From the NCBI GenBank assembly GCA_016716065.1, contig JADJXA010000002.1:496001-560000 (forward strand): a stretch of 64,000 nucleotides of DNA, written 5' to 3'. Below are positions 18,130-25,739 of this stretch, piece by piece. The first letter of the stretch is position 1. Every line of letters starts with the position of its first letter. This DNA comes from Candidatus Leptovillus gracilis (GTDB taxonomy: Bacteria > Chloroflexota > Anaerolineae > Promineifilales > Promineifilaceae). Position numbers and translations under genes: made by a program. The notes beneath the pieces were generated by a model. That model worked only from the letters and a program-made list of their open reading frames with translations. It was not told the origin of the DNA and ran no database searches.

Positions 18130-19410
18130 CTAATTGGCGGGCAGTAAGACCGCGTCAATCACGTGGATAACCCCGTTCGAGGCTTCGATGTCGGTGATGA
18201 TGACGGTGGCGCTGCCGTTGAGTATAACGCTGCCACCAACTATGCTAATGGCGACGTCCTGGCCCAACAGGGTGGTGGCGGATGTCAGGTTAACCACATC
18301 GGCGGCCATCACTTTGCCATCTACCACGTGGTAGAGCAAAATGTCTTTCAGCGCGCCTTCGGGGTCTTGCAGCAGGCTTTCGACAGTGCCGGCCGGTAGG
18401 GCGGCAAAGGCATCATCGGTCGGGGCGAAGACGGTGAAAGAGCCTTCGCCAGCCAGCGTTTCGGCCAGCCCGGCGGCGGTGACGGCGGCGACGAGGGTGT
18501 TAAAACGGCCGTCGGCCACAGCAATGTCTACAATAGAAGGCAGGGCCATCGTGTCAGTTGCGGCCGCAGTCATGGTAGGGGGCAAAATCACCGCGTCAAT
18601 GACGTGGATGACGCCGTTCGAGGCTTCGATGTCGGTGATAATGACGGTGGCGCTGCCATTCAGCATCACGTTACCACCTTCTACGCTGACAGCGATGTCT
18701 TCGCCCTGGATGGTGGTGGCGGATGTCAGGTTAACCACATCGGCGGCCATGACTTTGCCATCTACCACGTGGTAGAGCAAAATGTCTTTCAACGCGCCTT
18801 CGGGGTCTTGCAGCAGGCTTTCGACGGTGCCGGCCGGCAGGGCGGCAAAGGCATCATCGGTCGGGGCGAAGACGGTGAAAGAGCCTTCGCCAGCCAGCGT
18901 TTCGGCCAGCCCGGCGGCGGTGACGGCGGCGACCAGGGTGTTAAAACGGCCGTCGGCCACAGCAATGTCTACAATAGAGGGCAGCGTTTCCGCGGCGGTG
19001 GTCATGGTAGGGGGCAAAATCACCGCGTCAATGACGTGGATGACGCCGTTCGAGGCTTCGATGTCGGTGATAATGACGGTGGCGCTGCCATTCAGCATCA
19101 CGTTACCACCTTCTACGCTGATAGCGATGTCTTCGCCCTGGATGGTGGTGGCGGATGTCAGGTTAACCACATCGGCGGCCATCACTTTGCCATCCACCAC
19201 ATGGTAGAGCAAAATGTCTTTCAGCGCGCCTTCGGGGTCTTGCAGCAGGCTTTCGACGGTGCCGGCCGGCAGGGCGGCAAAGGCATCATCGGTCGGGGCG
19301 AAGACGGTGAAAGAGCCTTCGCCAGCCAGCGTTTCGGCCAGCCCGGCGGCGGTGACGGCGGCGACCAGGGTGTTAAAACGGCCGTCGGCCACGGCAATGT
19401 CTACAATGGT
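18130..19410 (-). repeat. Three near-identical in-gene tandem repeats (about 0.43 kb each)
   Basis: The three FAS1 units share long identical DNA tracts, including silent positions, with steps of 441 and 432 bp. The linker length (VLPPTMTAAATDTMALPS versus VLPPTMTTAAETLPS) accounts for the 9-bp difference. This points to recent duplication or ongoing homogenisation. The copy number could be misassembled from short reads. Confidence 0.85.
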
Positions 19411-19542
19411 ATTGGCTGCGGCCATCGGTTCCTCAGTGGGGGCGGGGACGGCCGTAGGCATGGGCGTCGGCTCCGCTGAGCCACAGGCGGCGATGAATAA
19501 GGCTAAAATCGTTAACAAACTCAAAAGGGTCAGGCGTTTCAT
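18130..19542 (-). CDS. Triple fasciclin-domain lipoprotein
   Basis: A 470-aa surface lipoprotein. The signal peptide ends in lipobox LFIAAC (Cys20). A Pro/Thr/Ala linker follows, then three fasciclin (FAS1) domains of about 144-147 aa, each with FTVFAPTDDAFAALP and the later ILLYHVVDGKVMAADV block. The repeats are nearly identical in DNA; period markers at 18521, 18962 and 19394 differ by 441 and 432 bp. Most of the changes lie in the linkers and in the terminal repeat. FAS1 domains mediate adhesion or bind hydrophobic ligands. An AAGGAGAG site precedes ATG 19542, which decides the start over the longer frame. Confidence 0.93.
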   Translation of the reverse strand: MKRLTLLSLLTILALFIAACGSAEPTPMPTAVPAPTEEPMAAANTIVDIAVADGRFNTLVAAVTAAGLAETLAGEGSFTVFAPTDDAFAALPAGTVESLLQDPEGALKDILLYHVVDGKVMAADVVNLTSATTIQGEDIAISVEGGNVMLNGSATVIITDIEASNGVIHVIDAVILPPTMTTAAETLPSIVDIAVADGRFNTLVAAVTAAGLAETLAGEGSFTVFAPTDDAFAALPAGTVESLLQDPEGALKDILLYHVVDGKVMAADVVNLTSATTIQGEDIAVSVEGGNVMLNGSATVIITDIEASNGVIHVIDAVILPPTMTAAATDTMALPSIVDIAVADGRFNTLVAAVTAAGLAETLAGEGSFTVFAPTDDAFAALPAGTVESLLQDPEGALKDILLYHVVDGKVMAADVVNLTSATTLLGQDVAISIVGGSVILNGSATVIITDIEASNGVIHVIDAVLLPAN

Positions 19543-19638
19543 GAAATGATCTCTCCTTGAACTATTTGTCATGTTGTTTTGCACATTGTTCTGCACAATT
19601 GTCTGCCACTGAAAGGGCAGCACGTGGTTATGTCCAAC

Positions 19639-19698
19639 ATCTTACGAGTTTGTCAATGTTTTGTCAATCTAATTTAGACATTATCTCAATGATGTCTA
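19639..19698 (-). promoter_or_regulatory. Fasciclin promoter with upstream operator-like palindrome
   Basis: On the minus strand TTGACA (19662-19667) and TAAGAT (19639-19644) are 17 bp apart, an excellent sigma70-type match about 97 bp before the start codon. Immediately upstream of the -35 lies an inverted repeat, TTAGACAT with ATGTCTAA arms (19674-19699), in the position expected for an activator site. A second TTGACA overlaps the spacer. Confidence 0.75.
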
Positions 19699-19794
19699 AT
19701 ATTTGTCCGGCTTTATGAGAAGGGGATTAGCCGCCAGAGACAGGGCCAACGGCCACATTACCGTTTTTTCAGGAGTAGGGATAAGATCGCTGTT

Positions 19795-20466
19795 ATGCAA
19801 GACAACGATGAAAACCAAGAATCTATTAAGGTGCGCCTGGGCTATCGCGGCTGTTTTTGGCTGCTGATGGGTCTGGCGCTGATGGCGAGTTTGCCCTTTT
19901 TTTGGCGCACGGCCGTTAAGTGGTATTACCAGCGCCACATCTACACGGCTGAGGCGGTTCCGGCGCAGCGGGCGGCGGTGGTATTTGGCGCGGCGGTGTA
20001 TGGCAACGGCCGTCTCAGTCCTATTTTGCGTGACAGAGTGCAAACGGCCGTGCAGTTGTATCAAAGCGGCCAGGTCAACAAAATAATCATGTCTGGCGAC
20101 AATCAAACGCTGGACTACGACGAACCGAGCGCCATGGTGGCCTACGCCATCGCCCAGGGCGTGCCGCCCGAAGACGTGCAGCCCGACTATGGCGGGCGGC
20201 GCACCTATGATACTTGCTACCGGGCGCGGGCTATTTTTCAGGTGGATACGGCCGTTTTGGTGACGCAGGCGTTTCACCTGCCGCGGGCGTTGTTCACCTG
20301 TCGCCAGTTGGGGGTGACAAGCGTCGGGGTGTCGGCCGATTTGCGCAGTTATCGTGGGGCGGGTTGGTATGAATTTCGTGAAACGGTGGCGACGTTGGTG
20401 GCTCTGTGGGATGTGATCCGGCAGGTTCCGCCGCCGGTGTTGGGCGAACCGCTGCCGCTGCAATAG
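19795..20466 (+). CDS. YdcF/SanA-like DUF218 membrane protein
   Basis: A 223-aa protein with one N-terminal transmembrane helix (about 19-37) and a DUF218 domain. The first strand is AAVVFGAAVYGNGRLSP, then GQVNKIIMSGDN, the central DEPSAMVAYAIAQGVPPEDV and TQAFHLPRALFTC with the conserved histidine. SanA/YdcF proteins affect envelope barrier function by an unknown mechanism. The start ATG 19795 has an AGGAGTAGGG site. It is divergent from the fasciclin gene and stands alone. Confidence 0.85.
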   Translation: MQDNDENQESIKVRLGYRGCFWLLMGLALMASLPFFWRTAVKWYYQRHIYTAEAVPAQRAAVVFGAAVYGNGRLSPILRDRVQTAVQLYQSGQVNKIIMSGDNQTLDYDEPSAMVAYAIAQGVPPEDVQPDYGGRRTYDTCYRARAIFQVDTAVLVTQAFHLPRALFTCRQLGVTSVGVSADLRSYRGAGWYEFRETVATLVALWDVIRQVPPPVLGEPLPLQ

Positions 20467-20564
20467 AAATACAACAGCAACTCACCACGGGGACACAGAA
20501 GGCACAGAGTCAGAGCGAAGCATCCCGCTCCAGTCAGAATAACGGGACGCTTTGTTTATACGGA

Positions 20565-20598
20565 AGATTGGACAAATCTTCTGCGATTTGTCCAATCT
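20565..20598. repeat. Covarying hairpin repeat, copy with ACA core
   Basis: Arms AGATTGGACAAATC and GATTTGTCCAATCT pair over 14 bp around a 6-nt loop. It stands about 100 bp downstream of the YdcF stop. A variant of the 15-bp-arm family; the central bases differ from other copies but pairing is kept. Confidence 0.85.
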
Positions 20599-20691
20599 AA
20601 GCGTGTCCTGAAATGAACCATGTCGCCTGGCGCAGGGTAGCGGCCAGTTCACAGCCGCTCACTATGTGATCATCTAGAAATTACATGGCCC

Positions 20692-20724
20692 AGATTGGAC
20701 CAATCTCCAAGATTGGTCCAATCT
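20692..20724. repeat. Covarying hairpin repeat, copy with ACC core
   Basis: Arms AGATTGGACCAATCT and AGATTGGTCCAATCT pair perfectly around CCA. Each arm is itself a palindrome with a one-base centre. It lies 36 bp downstream of the minus-strand MaoC stop at 20761. Confidence 0.9.
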
Positions 20725-20760
20725 AAAAACAGGAAGTTATTCTTAGATGATTGCTATGGG

Positions 20761-21633
20761 TTAATGCAGGTCTATCACGGCATTTGCTAAGACAATTTCG
20801 TCTCGTTCGGCCGCTTTGCATTGGAAAACAACCCGATTGGCCGACTCCTGCCACATTTCGGTGATGAGCGTCTCGCCGGGAAAGACATGTTTGCTAAAAC
20901 GCGCCTGCATTCCTTTGAAACGGCTTACTTCATAGCCAGTAAACGTCTTCATCACAGCGCGGGCGGCGAAGCCATACGTACACAGGCCATGCAAAATGGG
21001 CCGGTCGAAGCCGCCAAAAGCGGCCATTTGTGGATCGGCGTGCAGCGGATTGCGGTCTTTGGACGAGAGGCGATACAGCAGGGCTTGATTGGGCTGCGTT
21101 TGTTCGCGGACAATGGCGTCCGGGGCGCGATCGGGCGGCTGATTGGCCTTGCTGGCAGATGGGCCACGGTCGCCGCCGAAGCCGCCCAACCCGCGGATGA
21201 AGAGGGAACTGCGGTTTAGGGCCACTTCGGCGCCAGTTTCGTCCACTGTTTGTACTTCCAGGATGACCAGTGCGCCGGAGCCTTTGTCGTAGATGTTGGT
21301 GATGCGGGCCTGGTTGGTGAAGGTGGCGCTGGGGGGTAACGGCCGTTTCAATTCCACGCTCTGTTCGCCATGCAGCAGCATCATCGGGTTAAAACTCAGG
21401 CCGGGCACGTCCACAATTTGCCAGAACAACGTAAACGGAAACGTGACGGCCAGCGTGGGAAGCGCTTGAAAGCCGGATCCGTGCAGTTCGTAGACAAACG
21501 GCAGTTCGGCCGGGTCTACCGGGTTGGCGCCCATGCCAATGGACAGGGCGTAGAGAATGGCGTCATCCTCGTCGTAAACGCTCGGCGCAGACTTGAATGC
21601 GTGGTTAAGGACTTGTTCGAGGTCAATGGACAT
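20761..21633 (-). CDS. MaoC-like (R)-specific enoyl-CoA hydratase
   Basis: A 290-aa double hot-dog hydratase like hydratase 2 of peroxisomal multifunctional enzymes, adding water to trans-2-enoyl-CoA. The C-terminal half has the catalytic motif in the form SSKDRNPLHADP (canonical SGDxNPLH; the Asp and His are kept, the Gly is Lys), then GFDRPILHGLCTYGF. The N-terminal half is a second, non-catalytic hot-dog. Start ATG 21633 has an AAGGAG site and is preferred over 21666. It heads the 3' end of a minus-strand acyl-CoA block, so a role in fatty-acid turnover is likely. Confidence 0.88.
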   Translation of the reverse strand: MSIDLEQVLNHAFKSAPSVYDEDDAILYALSIGMGANPVDPAELPFVYELHGSGFQALPTLAVTFPFTLFWQIVDVPGLSFNPMMLLHGEQSVELKRPLPPSATFTNQARITNIYDKGSGALVILEVQTVDETGAEVALNRSSLFIRGLGGFGGDRGPSASKANQPPDRAPDAIVREQTQPNQALLYRLSSKDRNPLHADPQMAAFGGFDRPILHGLCTYGFAARAVMKTFTGYEVSRFKGMQARFSKHVFPGETLITEMWQESANRVVFQCKAAERDEIVLANAVIDLH

Positions 21634-21655
21634 GGGGACTCCTTGAAGAGAATGG

Positions 21656-22006
21656 TCAATCGTCAATCGTTCTTAGTTTTGGATTGTTGGCGTGGCGGTC
21701 GCGGTCGCGGCTGGTTTTTTTAGCCATATTTTTAACGAAGGCGGCCGTCAGGTCTATGCCGGTCTGGTTTGCCAGGCAAATAAGAACAAACAGCACGTCG
21801 GCCATTTCGTCGGCCAGGTCATAGGCTTCGTCTGATTTCTTGAAGGATTGGTCGCCATACAACCGGGCCATCAGCCGGGCCACTTCACCGACTTCTTCCA
21901 TGAGAACGGCCGTATTCGTCAGCTCCGAATAATAACGCACGCCAATGGTTGTCACCCACTCATCTACAACCCGCTGACATTCTTTTATGGTCAGGTCGTC
22001 AGGCAT
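21656..22006 (-). CDS. MazG-like nucleotide pyrophosphohydrolase
   Basis: A 116-aa all-alpha NTP pyrophosphohydrolase. Metal ligands are visible as EEVGE (E37, E38, E41) and DEMADVLFVLICLAN (E67, D70), the MazG/EXXE-DXXD pattern. It probably hydrolyses non-canonical NTPs to NMP and PPi. The start ATG 22006 lies one base after the stop of the upstream lipoprotein gene, so the two are coupled. The 3' end is followed by a short GTCAATC tandem tract. Confidence 0.85.
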   Translation of the reverse strand: MPDDLTIKECQRVVDEWVTTIGVRYYSELTNTAVLMEEVGEVARLMARLYGDQSFKKSDEAYDLADEMADVLFVLICLANQTGIDLTAAFVKNMAKKTSRDRDRHANNPKLRTIDD

Positions 22007-22007
22007 G

Positions 22008-22511
22008 TTATTGCATCCGCTGGCCGATGGAGCCGAGGTAGACATCTATGCGTGAGCCGTGGATGGCTGAGTCCCAACGCAGGCGTAAATTGTCTTGCAC
22101 GGCCGTTTTGGGCACAATAAACACCAGATTGCCGATACCCGACCCCCCTTGAGGCACAGATAACGGCAGGCGGGTAATCTGCTCTTCGTAGGGCAGGGGA
22201 GATTGCCAGGCGGGGTAAATGTTGCCGTGCGCGTCCACCAGCGTCATCGTTGGCGGCACCACGTCATACTCACTCTGATTGGTAATTGTTAGCGCCAGGA
22301 CAACGTGGGCGTAATCCGGGTTGCCTTCATCACGCACAGACAATAAACCGGCCTGCTCCACCTGAATACCGACGCCATTCAGCAGCACCGGAAACCCCAA
22401 AGAGCCGGCGGCGTAATTGTTTTGTGGGCTGGCGCTTTCCTGGCTGCGCTGGCAGCCGGCCAGCGCCACCAGGGCGATGAGAACAAAAAGAGCGAACTTG
22501 CGATACTTCAC
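22008..22511 (-). CDS. Lipoprotein with DUF4352-like beta-sandwich
   Basis: A 167-aa predicted lipoprotein with signal peptide and lipobox VALAGC (Cys20). The mature part has an immunoglobulin-like pattern (VVLALTITNQSEYDVVPPTMTLVDAHGNIY, then GNLVFIVPK), as in DUF4352/telokin-like proteins of unknown role. The start is GTG 22511, because AGGAGGG sits at proper spacing and the lysine-rich signal peptide begins there; the longer frame to 22541 has no signal logic. It is coupled with the MazG-like gene. Confidence 0.7.
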   Translation of the reverse strand: MKYRKFALFVLIALVALAGCQRSQESASPQNNYAAGSLGFPVLLNGVGIQVEQAGLLSVRDEGNPDYAHVVLALTITNQSEYDVVPPTMTLVDAHGNIYPAWQSPLPYEEQITRLPLSVPQGGSGIGNLVFIVPKTAVQDNLRLRWDSAIHGSRIDVYLGSIGQRMQ

Positions 22512-22599
22512 GCTTCCCTCCTGAGGGTATGGCGGCGTCACCGGTCAGAGTGGGCCACAACTTCCAATAAACGGCCGTTTCCCGGCCAACTTTTGGGGA

Positions 22600-22675
22600 A
22601 TGGGACGCGGATTTTTTGTGGTCTATCCGCGAAAATCCGCTGTATCTGCGTTTATCCGCATCCCATTCTCAGTCA
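22600..22675. repeat. Degenerate ATCCGC word repeats
   Basis: The 140-bp gap between the AidB-type and lipoprotein genes contains repeated words ATCCGCGAAAATCCGC, ATCTGCG, TTATCCGCATCC. This is the same kind of low-complexity word tract as at other operon gaps. Confidence 0.6.
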
Positions 22676-22680
22676 GACTA

Positions 22681-24381
22681 TTAAGGCAGTGGCAGCGGCC
22701 AATCGTTTGCCAGCGCCACGGCGTCGTCCCGGTCTATGTCGCCAATCAGATCAATGCCGGTTTGGGCAAAGCGGCGGGCGGCGGCCAGAGCACGGCCGTC
22801 TTTTTCCACCGCCAACGACCACTGCGCGTGTTCTGCCAGCAGGGCTAATTCTAACGCCCTACCCAGGGTTAACGCAAAACGGCGCGCCCCGGCTTCCACC
22901 GCCGGTTGTCCGGCGCTCAGCGCCTGGAGCAGCCATTGTTCGGCGTGGGTGACGGCCGTGATGGCAAACTGCCCCGTTTGCGCCAGCGACGGCTGCCGGG
23001 CGCTGGCGGTGCAGGCGTGTATTTTGCTCTTTAGCGCCCGCAGCCCTTCGCCTTCTTCACTGGTCAGGGCACGCAGGGCGTCGAGCGCCAGCACGTTGGT
23101 CGTGCCCTCCCAGATGGGCAAGACCTGGCTGTCGCGCAGCAGCAGCGGCAGGCCAGTATCTTCCACATAGCCCGCGCCGCCAAACGCCTCCAGCACTTCG
23201 CTGGCGGCGGCCACCGCCTGCTTGCCGGTGACCAGTTTGTTGATGGATGTGAGCAGCCGCAGCAGGTGGCCTTCTTCCTCCGTCAGATCGCCATTTTCTT
23301 CTTTGCCGATCAGCTCGACCACAAAGAAACTGAGCATAAAAGCGGCTTCAAATTCCGCCTGGATGGCCGCCAGGGTGTCCAGGTGCAGCGGCTTTTGCGC
23401 CAGATGCGCGCCGAAGGCCCATCTCTTTTGCGCGTAGTCACGCGCCAATGCCAACCCGCGCCGCATGAAGGAAACGGCCGTCACGCTGTTCCAGGTGCGC
23501 GTCAGGTGCAGCATCGGCACGATGTTGCGCACGCCGTTCGCCAACTCCATCACCGGCGTGGCCGGGGTTCCATGCATGTAGAGTTCGGCGGTGGGCACTT
23601 TGCGCGTACCCAGTTTGTCCTTCAGGCGGGCGACTTCGATGTTTTGCAGCTTTCCCGCCTCGTCGCGCAGTTCCAGGTAAAAGAGGGCCAACCCGCGTCC
23701 GCCGCCGGGGTTGCCTTCAGGGCGGGCCAGGGTGAGGGTCATGGGGGAGGTGGTGGCGCTGGTGAACCATTTACGGCCGTACAGCCGCCATTCGCCATCT
23801 TCCTGCCGCGCCACCGTCTCGCTCAGGCCCACGTCCGAGCCGCCGGTGGATTCGGTCATCCACTGGCCGCTGGTCCAAAAGGTGGCCGGATCGCGGCTGG
23901 TGAGATGGGGGATCGCCTGGTCAATCAGCGCCCGGTTGCCCGATTTGAGCAGCGTGCGGGTGGCTCCGTCGGTCATCGCCAGTGGGCAGGTGTAGACATC
24001 GGTGGACGGGTGGAAGAGATAAGCGCGGGTGAACTGGTTGAGGCGGTCGAAACGGCCGTATCGTCCCTCATACGCCGCCGCCACCACGCCAAATTCGGCC
24101 GCCAGCTTTTCCGCCCGCTTCCAGAGGGATGTGATTTCGATCTGATCAATGCGGTTGCCCCAGGGGTCCCATTGGGTAAGGATTGGTTCGTTGGGTAAAT
24201 CGGCAAGCTGCATCTGGTACAGTTCGCCGCCGGACAAGTCACCTAATTCGCGCAAGGCCGGTTCGATGTCGCGGCGAATTTCTTCTGGAAGCATGCGCCG
24301 CAGGTAAGAGCGCAGCACCCGGTCGTCGTCGTACTGGTTGCCCAGTTCCGGGGCCGGTTGGTTAAACGGTTGAAAATTCAT
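22681..24381 (-). CDS. Acyl-CoA dehydrogenase, AidB type
   Basis: A 566-aa flavoprotein of the acyl-CoA dehydrogenase superfamily, closest in layout to AidB: a long N-terminal segment, WMTESTGGSDVG flavin contact, LKDKLGTRKVPTAEL, and a C-terminal EAFGGAGYVEDTGLPLLLRDSQVLPIWEGTTNVLALD, which is diagnostic for AidB-like dehydrogenases. E. coli AidB is 541 aa. A consensus AGGAGG precedes ATG 24381. It is embedded in a fatty acyl-CoA gene block, so a dehydrogenase acting on branched or unusual acyl-CoA is more likely than an alkylation-response role. Confidence 0.9.
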   Translation of the reverse strand: MNFQPFNQPAPELGNQYDDDRVLRSYLRRMLPEEIRRDIEPALRELGDLSGGELYQMQLADLPNEPILTQWDPWGNRIDQIEITSLWKRAEKLAAEFGVVAAAYEGRYGRFDRLNQFTRAYLFHPSTDVYTCPLAMTDGATRTLLKSGNRALIDQAIPHLTSRDPATFWTSGQWMTESTGGSDVGLSETVARQEDGEWRLYGRKWFTSATTSPMTLTLARPEGNPGGGRGLALFYLELRDEAGKLQNIEVARLKDKLGTRKVPTAELYMHGTPATPVMELANGVRNIVPMLHLTRTWNSVTAVSFMRRGLALARDYAQKRWAFGAHLAQKPLHLDTLAAIQAEFEAAFMLSFFVVELIGKEENGDLTEEEGHLLRLLTSINKLVTGKQAVAAASEVLEAFGGAGYVEDTGLPLLLRDSQVLPIWEGTTNVLALDALRALTSEEGEGLRALKSKIHACTASARQPSLAQTGQFAITAVTHAEQWLLQALSAGQPAVEAGARRFALTLGRALELALLAEHAQWSLAVEKDGRALAAARRFAQTGIDLIGDIDRDDAVALANDWPLPLP

Positions 24382-24462
24382 TTGCTCCTCCTTTTGAACC
24401 GGGGCGTAAACACCCCGGCAGCCGAACGACGCCGGGTGAACCCGGCTATTACGTGCTGTTCA

Positions 24463-25656
24463 TTATCCGATTGCGCCGGAGTTGCGCAAATCCTCAATTC
24501 TGTCAGCAGAAAACCCCAATTTTTGCAGAACTTCGTCGGTGTGGGCGCCTACGGCCGTTCCCACCCCCCTATATTCCGCTTCTCCCGCCGAAAACTTGAG
24601 CGGGCTGCCGATTTGCTTTTGCGTGCCGCCGTCGGGCTTGGGCACGTCCACCACCAGTCCGCGCGCCTGCACCTGGGGATGCTCCAGCATTTTGGGGATG
24701 GTCAGCACCGGTTCCACGCAGACGTCCAGTTCGGCAAACACGGCCGTCCATGCCGCTAACGGCCGTTGCCCAATCTCCGCCGCAATCTCCGCCTTCAGCG
24801 CCTGCTGGTTGGCCGGCGACTGGTCCAGGCCGCGCCCGATCAGGTCGGGGCGGCCGATGGCCTGGCAGAAACCCTGCCAGAACTTGGGTTCCAGGCTGCC
24901 CACGGAGAGGTAACGGCCGTCGGCCGTCTGGTAATAATCATAAAAACTGCCGCCGTTGAGCATCCAGCCTTCCCGCTGCGGCGTCTCGCCGCCCACCAGG
25001 AAATGGCTGGCGATGTGGGCCTGCCAGGCGATGGCCATATCTAACATGCTCACGTCTACCATTTGCCCCTGGCCGGTGACGTGGCGGTGGATAACGGCCG
25101 TGAGAATCCCCATCACCGCGCCCAACGAGCCGCCGCCCACGTCGGCGATTTGCGCGCCCAGCGGCGGCGGGCCGCTGCTCTGGCGGCCGGAATGGCTCAT
25201 CAGGCCGGACAGGGCCAGATAGTTGTTGTCGTGACCGGCGCGATCTTTGTAGGGGCCGGTCTGGCCGTAACCGGTGATGGCGCAGTAGATCAGGCCGGGA
25301 TTTACCGCCTTCAGGTCGTTGTACCCCAGGCCAAGCCGGGCCATGACGCCGGGGCGAAACTGCTCCAGCACCACGTCGTAGCCGCCGCCATCGGCGGCCA
25401 CCAGTCGTTTGACGACCTCTACCGCTTCTGGCTGTTTCAAATCCAGGCCGATGGAGCGCTTGTTGCGATTCAGTACCCCATGCCAGCCGGAAATAGCGCC
25501 GTCAAAGGGGGGCATCATGCGCACCAGGTCGGCGCGATGCGGCGCTTCCACGCGCACCACGTCTGCGCCTATGTCGGCCAACAACATGGAGGCAAACGGG
25601 CCAGGCAGCAGGGTGGAGAAATCCAGGAGTTTGAGGGAGGTGAGGGGGGTGGTCAT
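24463..25656 (-). CDS. CaiB/BaiF family CoA-transferase (alpha-methylacyl-CoA racemase-like)
   Basis: A 397-aa family III CoA-transferase. Conserved segments are LLDFSTLLPGPFASMLLADIGADVVRVE, RNKRSIGLDLK and the active-site region AGHDNNYLALSG (H142, D143), followed by GAQIADVGGGSLGAVMGIL. The length and the GHDxNY motif fit alpha-methylacyl-CoA racemases, which epimerise 2-methyl-branched acyl-CoA before oxidation. CoA transfer between acids is the alternative. The neighbours (acyl-CoA ligase upstream, acyl-CoA dehydrogenase downstream) favour acyl-CoA metabolism. The leader is a TGAACACT tandem tract with no clear ribosome site. Confidence 0.88.
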   Translation of the reverse strand: MTTPLTSLKLLDFSTLLPGPFASMLLADIGADVVRVEAPHRADLVRMMPPFDGAISGWHGVLNRNKRSIGLDLKQPEAVEVVKRLVAADGGGYDVVLEQFRPGVMARLGLGYNDLKAVNPGLIYCAITGYGQTGPYKDRAGHDNNYLALSGLMSHSGRQSSGPPPLGAQIADVGGGSLGAVMGILTAVIHRHVTGQGQMVDVSMLDMAIAWQAHIASHFLVGGETPQREGWMLNGGSFYDYYQTADGRYLSVGSLEPKFWQGFCQAIGRPDLIGRGLDQSPANQQALKAEIAAEIGQRPLAAWTAVFAELDVCVEPVLTIPKMLEHPQVQARGLVVDVPKPDGGTQKQIGSPLKFSAGEAEYRGVGTAVGAHTDEVLQKLGFSADRIEDLRNSGAIG

Positions 25657-25659
25657 GGG

Positions 25660-25735
25660 AGTTTTCAGTGGTCAGCGTTCAGTGTTCAGTGTTCGTTAAA
25701 CTGTTTGCTGAACACTGAACACTGCTTACTTCTTA
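25660..25735. repeat. TGAACACT/GTTCAGT tandem word tract
   Basis: The short gap before the CoA-transferase gene is filled by repeats of an 8-bp word, TGAACACT, on one strand, interrupted by TTAAACTGTTTGC. The same word recurs at 46505-46615 and near 3770. Confidence 0.75.
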
Positions 25736-25739
25736 CCGC

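Larger units (their letters stand above)
20467..20760. other. Intergenic region with two hairpin-repeat copies
   Basis: This convergent gap has no gene. It holds two members of the hairpin family (20565-20598 and 20692-20724). Next to the second is the flanking unit AAAAACAGGAAGTTATTCTT (20725-20744), found again in reverse complement beside the IS66 element near 41820-41839. The start of the gap is a GGCACAGAGTCAGAG-like low-complexity run. Confidence 0.7.

Noticed and set aside
18130..19410. Fasciclin repeats as a CRISPR or satellite array
   Set aside because: The 0.43-kb units are in frame and encode complete FAS1 domains of a lipoprotein.
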